Origin: Blautia sp. MSJ-19
GTDB lineage: Bacteria; Bacillota; Clostridia; Lachnospirales; Lachnospiraceae
Length of the DNA stretch: 64,000 nucleotides
NCBI RefSeq assembly: GCF_018918125.1
Contig: NZ_JAHLQA010000034.1
Location: 179,196-243,195, forward strand
Direction: 5' to 3'
The number at the start of each line of letters is the position of its first letter. Within the stretch, counting starts at the first letter, position 1. Shown here in pieces: positions 61,026 to 64,000 of the stretch. Made by a program: the position numbers and the translations under genes. The notes under the pieces were generated by a model that was given only the letters and a program-made list of their open reading frames with translations, made no database searches and had not been told where the DNA came from.

Positions 61026-61616
61026 ATGCCAAGAGAAGCATCTGTAGAACGTAATACAAAAGAAACAGAAATCAAACTCAAACTGACACTGGATGGAAAC
61101 GGATATTCTGATATTGAGACCGGTATCGGTTTCTTCAATCATATGCTTGACGGATTTACGAGACATGGCCTTTTTGATCTCTGTGTGCGAGTACATGGAG
61201 ATCTGGATGTCGATGACCACCACACGATTGAAGATACAGGCATTGTCCTTGGAAATGCAATTAAAGAAGCAATCGGTGACAAAAAAGGAATCCGTCGTTA
61301 TGGCAGCTGTATCCTTCCAATGGATGAAGTACTGGTTCTCTGTGCAATTGATCTTTCCGGACGTCCGTATTTTTCCTGGGATGCAGAATTTACTTCTGAA
61401 AAGATTGGAGATATGTCTACCGAAATGGTAAAAGAATTTTTCTATGCCATTTCTTATTCCTGTGGCATGAATCTCCATATCAAAGTTCTCACAGGAGGAA
61501 ACAGCCACCACGTAGCCGAAGCAATGTTCAAAAGCTTTGCCAAAGCTCTCGACCAGGCTGTTTCCTATGATCCACGTATCACAGATGTACTCTCTACCAA
61601 GGGAAGTCTTGCATAA
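61026..61616 (+). CDS. hisB: Imidazoleglycerol-phosphate dehydratase
   Basis: HisB dehydrates imidazoleglycerol phosphate. The 196-residue protein is the monofunctional form with the manganese motifs: HMLDGFTRHG (about 40-49), DDHHTIEDTGI (about 66-76), and SYDPRIT at the end, with GGNSHHVAEAMFKSFAKAL (about 157-175). Length is normal. AGGAGG precedes the ATG. hisIE follows after 12 bases. Confidence 0.96.
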   Translation: MPREASVERNTKETEIKLKLTLDGNGYSDIETGIGFFNHMLDGFTRHGLFDLCVRVHGDLDVDDHHTIEDTGIVLGNAIKEAIGDKKGIRRYGSCILPMDEVLVLCAIDLSGRPYFSWDAEFTSEKIGDMSTEMVKEFFYAISYSCGMNLHIKVLTGGNSHHVAEAMFKSFAKALDQAVSYDPRITDVLSTKGSLA

Positions 61617-61628
61617 GGAGGAACACAC

Positions 61629-62912
61629 ATGGCAGATAAATTATTAATACCATGCCTGTATCTGCAGTCAGGAAAAGCTGTTACCGGATTCGGTCAGCGA
61701 AATCTTTTTGGTGACGGAAATATCGAAAATCTCGTGCGTTTTTACAGAGATAACGGAGCTGATGAACTTTTGGTCTTTGATATCTCCTCCGGAGATAAGG
61801 AGCATGAACAGGCCATTGCCAATATTAAACAAATCTGTACAATTGCTGAAATTCCTGTTATGGCAGCAGGCAACATCAACCGTATGGAAGATGTCAAAAA
61901 ACTTCTTTATGCAGGATGTGCGAAAGTTGTTCTGAACTTTTCCAAAGAAAGCAATATCCAGCTTCTTGAAGAAGTCTCCAAACGCTTTGGTAAAGAAAAA
62001 ATGGTCATCAGTATTTCTTCGTTGAATGAATTTACAGATAATCAAAAACTGATTGAAGAGTACGCAGATGAGCTCCTTGCACTTGATACGATGCAGGATG
62101 AAATAGGCACATGCTCCGATATCAAAGTAATCCTTCACACCGAAGAGAGTAAAACCGCCTCATTAAAAGATCTTCTTCAAAAAGACTCTGTACATGCTTT
62201 GAGCGGTGCTTACATCAGTTCTCTTGATGTACAGCTTCTCGATTTTAAAGAAGACTGCAAGGGTTCCGGAATCCCGGTCATTACCTTTGAAAGTGCAATC
62301 AGCTGGGCTGATTTTAAGCTCAACAGTGATGGTCTGATTCCAGTGGTAGTTCAGGATTACAAGACTGACCAGGTACTTATGGTAGCATATATGAATGAAG
62401 AGGCCTTCCAAAATACTCTGAAAACTGGTAAAATGACTTACTGGAGCCGCAGTCGTCAGGAACTCTGGCTCAAGGGTCTTACCTCTGGTCACTTCCAATA
62501 TGTAAAATCACTTTCTCTGGATTGTGACAATGACACAATCCTTGCCAAAGTAGATCAGATTGGTGCAGCCTGTCATACCGGCAGTCGAAGCTGTTTCTTC
62601 AAACCACTGGTCCAGAAAGAATATAACGATACAAACCCGCTTCATGTCTTTCAGGATGTGTATGATGTGATCGCAGATCGCAAGGTACACCCAAAAGAAG
62701 GTTCCTATACAAATTATCTTTTTGATAAGGGAATTGACAAGATTCTCAAAAAAGTGGGAGAGGAATGTGCAGAAATTATTATTGCAGCAAAAAATCCTGA
62801 CAAAGAAGAAATCAAATATGAAATTTCGGATTTTCTGTATCATGCCATGGTCCTGATGGTAGAAAAGGGCGTTACCTGGGAAGAGATTACCAGCGAACTT
62901 GCCCGGAGATAG
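61629..62912 (+). CDS. hisIE: HisF-like domain fused to HisIE
   Basis: The C-terminal part is standard HisIE: a HisI cyclohydrolase domain (about 233-330, with zinc-site CDND and AACHTGSRSCFF) and a HisE pyrophosphohydrolase domain (about 340-427, with KVGEECAEIIIAAKN). The N-terminal 210 residues resemble HisF, the cyclase (IPCL at 7-10, GADELLVFDIS at 44-53, AAGNINRMEDVKKLL). The two catalytic aspartates of HisF are replaced: the position of Asp11 is Y11 and that of Asp130 is S130. The domain is also shorter than a full barrel. It may be a structural or regulatory remnant. hisH, hisA, a true hisF and hisC are not in the window. AAGGAGG precedes the start. Confidence 0.88.
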   Translation: MADKLLIPCLYLQSGKAVTGFGQRNLFGDGNIENLVRFYRDNGADELLVFDISSGDKEHEQAIANIKQICTIAEIPVMAAGNINRMEDVKKLLYAGCAKVVLNFSKESNIQLLEEVSKRFGKEKMVISISSLNEFTDNQKLIEEYADELLALDTMQDEIGTCSDIKVILHTEESKTASLKDLLQKDSVHALSGAYISSLDVQLLDFKEDCKGSGIPVITFESAISWADFKLNSDGLIPVVVQDYKTDQVLMVAYMNEEAFQNTLKTGKMTYWSRSRQELWLKGLTSGHFQYVKSLSLDCDNDTILAKVDQIGAACHTGSRSCFFKPLVQKEYNDTNPLHVFQDVYDVIADRKVHPKEGSYTNYLFDKGIDKILKKVGEECAEIIIAAKNPDKEEIKYEISDFLYHAMVLMVEKGVTWEEITSELARR

Positions 62913-62948
62913 ATTTGGCTGACAGAAACATCCCACAGGAGAATTATC

Positions 62949-63683
62949 TTGGAATCAAAAACAGACAAACTTTTTATAATCATACCGGCATATAACGAAC
63001 GGGAAAATATCCGGCAGGTACTTGATGACTGGTATCCTGTCATCAAGGCACATGACGGGCAGGGAGAATCACGTCTGGTCATCATTGATGATGGAAGTAA
63101 AGATGACACTTACGCAATCATGCAGGAATACGCAAAAGATCATCCTTTGTTCAGTCCTATCACAAAAGCAAACAGCGGCCATGGTGCAACTGTATTATAT
63201 GGTTATCACTATGCATTGGATCATGGAGCAGATTTCATTTTCCAGACAGACTCTGACGGACAGACACTCCCGTCCGAATTTGAACAGTTCTGGAATCAGC
63301 GAGAAGCATGGGATATGGTCATCGGTTGGAGAAATAACCGACAGGACGGCGGCAGCCGTATCTTTGTCACACGTATCCTTCGCCTCGTGATACGCATCTG
63401 TTTCGGTGTTTCTGTGAAGGATGCAAATACCCCGTTCCGCCTGATGAAAGCAGAAACCTTACGCAGATACATAGAACTCATCCCGAAAGATTTCAATCTT
63501 TCCAATGTCATTCTTTCAGTGATCTACGCAAAGAAAAACTGCCGCGTAAAATATATTCCGATCACTTTCCGTCCAAGACAGGGCGGTGTCAATTCCATTA
63601 ATATGAAGAAGATTTTTGGAATCGGACGGCAGGCATTGAAGGACTTCAGAAAAATTAATAAAGTTTTGTCTCGTGGAATTTAA
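62949..63683 (+). CDS. Family 2 glycosyltransferase
   Basis: The 244-residue protein is a GT-A-fold glycosyltransferase of family 2. It opens with IIIPAYNERENIRQVL, then VIIDDGSKDDT (about 39-49) and TDSDGQT (DxD motif, about 98-104). It lacks the long C-terminal membrane helices of many dolichol-phosphate mannosyl synthases, so it should be cytoplasmic or peripheral. The start is TTG at 62949 with AGGAGAA six or seven bases upstream. It follows hisIE by 36 bases and may be cotranscribed. Donor and acceptor sugars cannot be told. Confidence 0.87.
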   Translation: MESKTDKLFIIIPAYNERENIRQVLDDWYPVIKAHDGQGESRLVIIDDGSKDDTYAIMQEYAKDHPLFSPITKANSGHGATVLYGYHYALDHGADFIFQTDSDGQTLPSEFEQFWNQREAWDMVIGWRNNRQDGGSRIFVTRILRLVIRICFGVSVKDANTPFRLMKAETLRRYIELIPKDFNLSNVILSVIYAKKNCRVKYIPITFRPRQGGVNSINMKKIFGIGRQALKDFRKINKVLSRGI

Positions 63684-63707
63684 GTAAATTCCAAATAGAA
63701 TTTGTAT

Positions 63708-63762
63708 AGCTCGAAGCTCAGTGACAGAATATATTTTCTATGAGTTTCGGGCTGTTTCTATT
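63708..63762 (+). terminator. terminator after the glycosyltransferase gene
   Basis: A 13-bp stem, 63708-63720 with 63741-63753 (two G-U pairs), a 20-base loop, then GTTTCTATT. Confidence 0.65.
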
Positions 63763-63826
63763 ACACTAATACACATTTATGTAAATTCAAAAGCTCAATT
63801 GTATCATTTCAATTTTTATAAAAACT

Positions 63827-63866
63827 AAGCATCGGAAATAATAAATCAGTCTATTTCCCGATGCTT
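63827..63866. repeat. inverted repeat in the 3' intergenic region
   Basis: AAGCATCGGAAATA (63827-63840) pairs with TATTTCCCGATGCTT (63852-63866), one base bulged. On the minus strand it would be followed by TAGTTTTTAT, so it could act as a terminator for leftward transcription, though no minus-strand gene was found to its right. Confidence 0.55.
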
Positions 63867-63949
63867 GATATGTGTATTATTGGTTATGCCCGTATAATGG
63901 TGTAAATTGAATATTAAAAATAAATAGAGCCAAATGCTCTCCCTTTAGG

Positions 63950-63955
63950 TATAAT
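63950..63955 (+). promoter_or_regulatory. -10 element of the next gene
   Basis: TATAAT at 63950-63955, 39 bases before the ATG at 63995. A second TATAAT is at 63893-63898. No convincing -35 was found for either. Confidence 0.4.
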
Positions 63956-63994
63956 AAGTTCACCACAAACAAAATTACCAAGGAGGATTCACAA

Positions 63995-64000
63995 ATGGCT
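63995..64000 (+). CDS. first two codons of a gene cut by the window edge
   Basis: ATG GCT at 63995, preceded by AAGGAGG (63980-63986) at ideal spacing. Only the start lies in the window, so the product cannot be named. Confidence 0.6.

Larger units (their letters stand above)
63684..63994. other. 311-base intergenic stretch
   Basis: No coding frame of credible length was seen. It holds a terminator-like hairpin just after the glycosyltransferase gene (63708-63762), a 14-15-bp inverted repeat (63827-63866), and two TATAAT sequences (63893-63898 and 63950-63955) before the next gene. The -35 regions are poor for both. Confidence 0.6.

Noticed and set aside
1..64000. CRISPR arrays, tRNA or rRNA genes, insertion sequences, prophage or toxin-antitoxin genes
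   Set aside because: I read the intergenic regions and found no spaced direct repeats, tRNA cloverleaf, rRNA sequence, transposase or phage gene.

Overview
The window looks like chromosomal backbone from an anaerobic, endospore-forming Firmicute of the Lachnospiraceae type (Blautia/Dorea/Coprococcus-like). This assignment is inferred from gene content and local gene order, not from a database match. Supporting signs are spore genes (gerW/ytfJ, ylbJ-like, an alpha/beta SASP), a complete Rnf complex in the order CDGEAB, a Na+-translocating decarboxylase operon, a tyrosine T-box, strong AGGAGG ribosome sites, TTGACA/TATAAT promoters, and blocks syntenic with Bacillus (rpmB/yloU/yloV/recG, rsmD/coaD/ylbJ, cmk/ispH/rpsA, ruvAB, scpAB next to dacF). 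I saw no rRNA, tRNA, CRISPR array, insertion sequence, prophage or plasmid gene.

Layout. 1-5.3 kb: 3' end of an LCP cell-wall ligase gene, T-box-controlled tyrS-alaS, rpsU. 5.4-13.8 kb: cardiolipin synthase, two D-Ala-D-Ala carboxypeptidases flanking a MoeA-like protein, a phosphoesterase, scpAB and a phospholipase C-like protein. 13.9-19.3 kb: a five-gene operon (12S-type carboxyltransferase, OadG-like, biotin carrier, OadB, 5S-type carboxyltransferase) with a paired RNA-hairpin element before the last gene. 19.3-23.2 kb: HI0933-type flavoprotein, cmk, ispH, rpsA. 23.3-24.3 kb: an exonuclease-like gene on the minus strand. 24.5-29.5 kb: rnfCDGEAB. 29.8-36.9 kb: ruvAB, zapA, a U32 protein, and a SEDS/class B PBP pair. 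37-39.5 kb: NUDIX, two poorly known proteins, gerW and a 45-residue membrane peptide. 39.6-44.1 kb: rpmB (minus), asp23-like, fakA-like, recG. 44.1-49.8 kb: a lysine-rich DUF6465 protein, AGCS symporter, SASP, MgsA-like protein, rsmD, coaD, a coiled-coil protein and ylbJ (minus). 49.9-57.8 kb: pepD, M23 peptidase, relQ, YgiQ-type radical SAM, a membrane protein, RluA-type synthase, lepB, recU. 57.8-62.9 kb: hisZ-hisG-hisD-hisB-hisIE. 62.9-64 kb: a glycosyltransferase, a 311-base intergenic stretch, and the start codon of the next gene.

How they work together. The decarboxylase operon and Rnf both couple central metabolism to an ion gradient, and the AGCS symporter probably uses one. Several genes serve wall growth and sporulation (LCP, two DacF-like enzymes, SEDS/PBP, M23, GerW, YlbJ, SASP). 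Others form translation and DNA-maintenance housekeeping blocks.

The points I consider most worth a second look are: (a) two adjacent, similarly folded hairpins with repeated tandem G-A mismatches and a compensatory base change at 17721-17818; (b) a UUU UGA at the ispH stop where a +1 slip would fuse IspH to RpsA exactly in frame; (c) a HisF-like domain with both catalytic aspartates replaced, fused in front of HisIE; (d) an MgsA-family protein lacking two normally conserved active-site residues; (e) an identical C-x2-C-x2-C-x4-C tail on RnfE and on the MoeA-like protein; (f) a decarboxylase operon holding both carboxyltransferase types.
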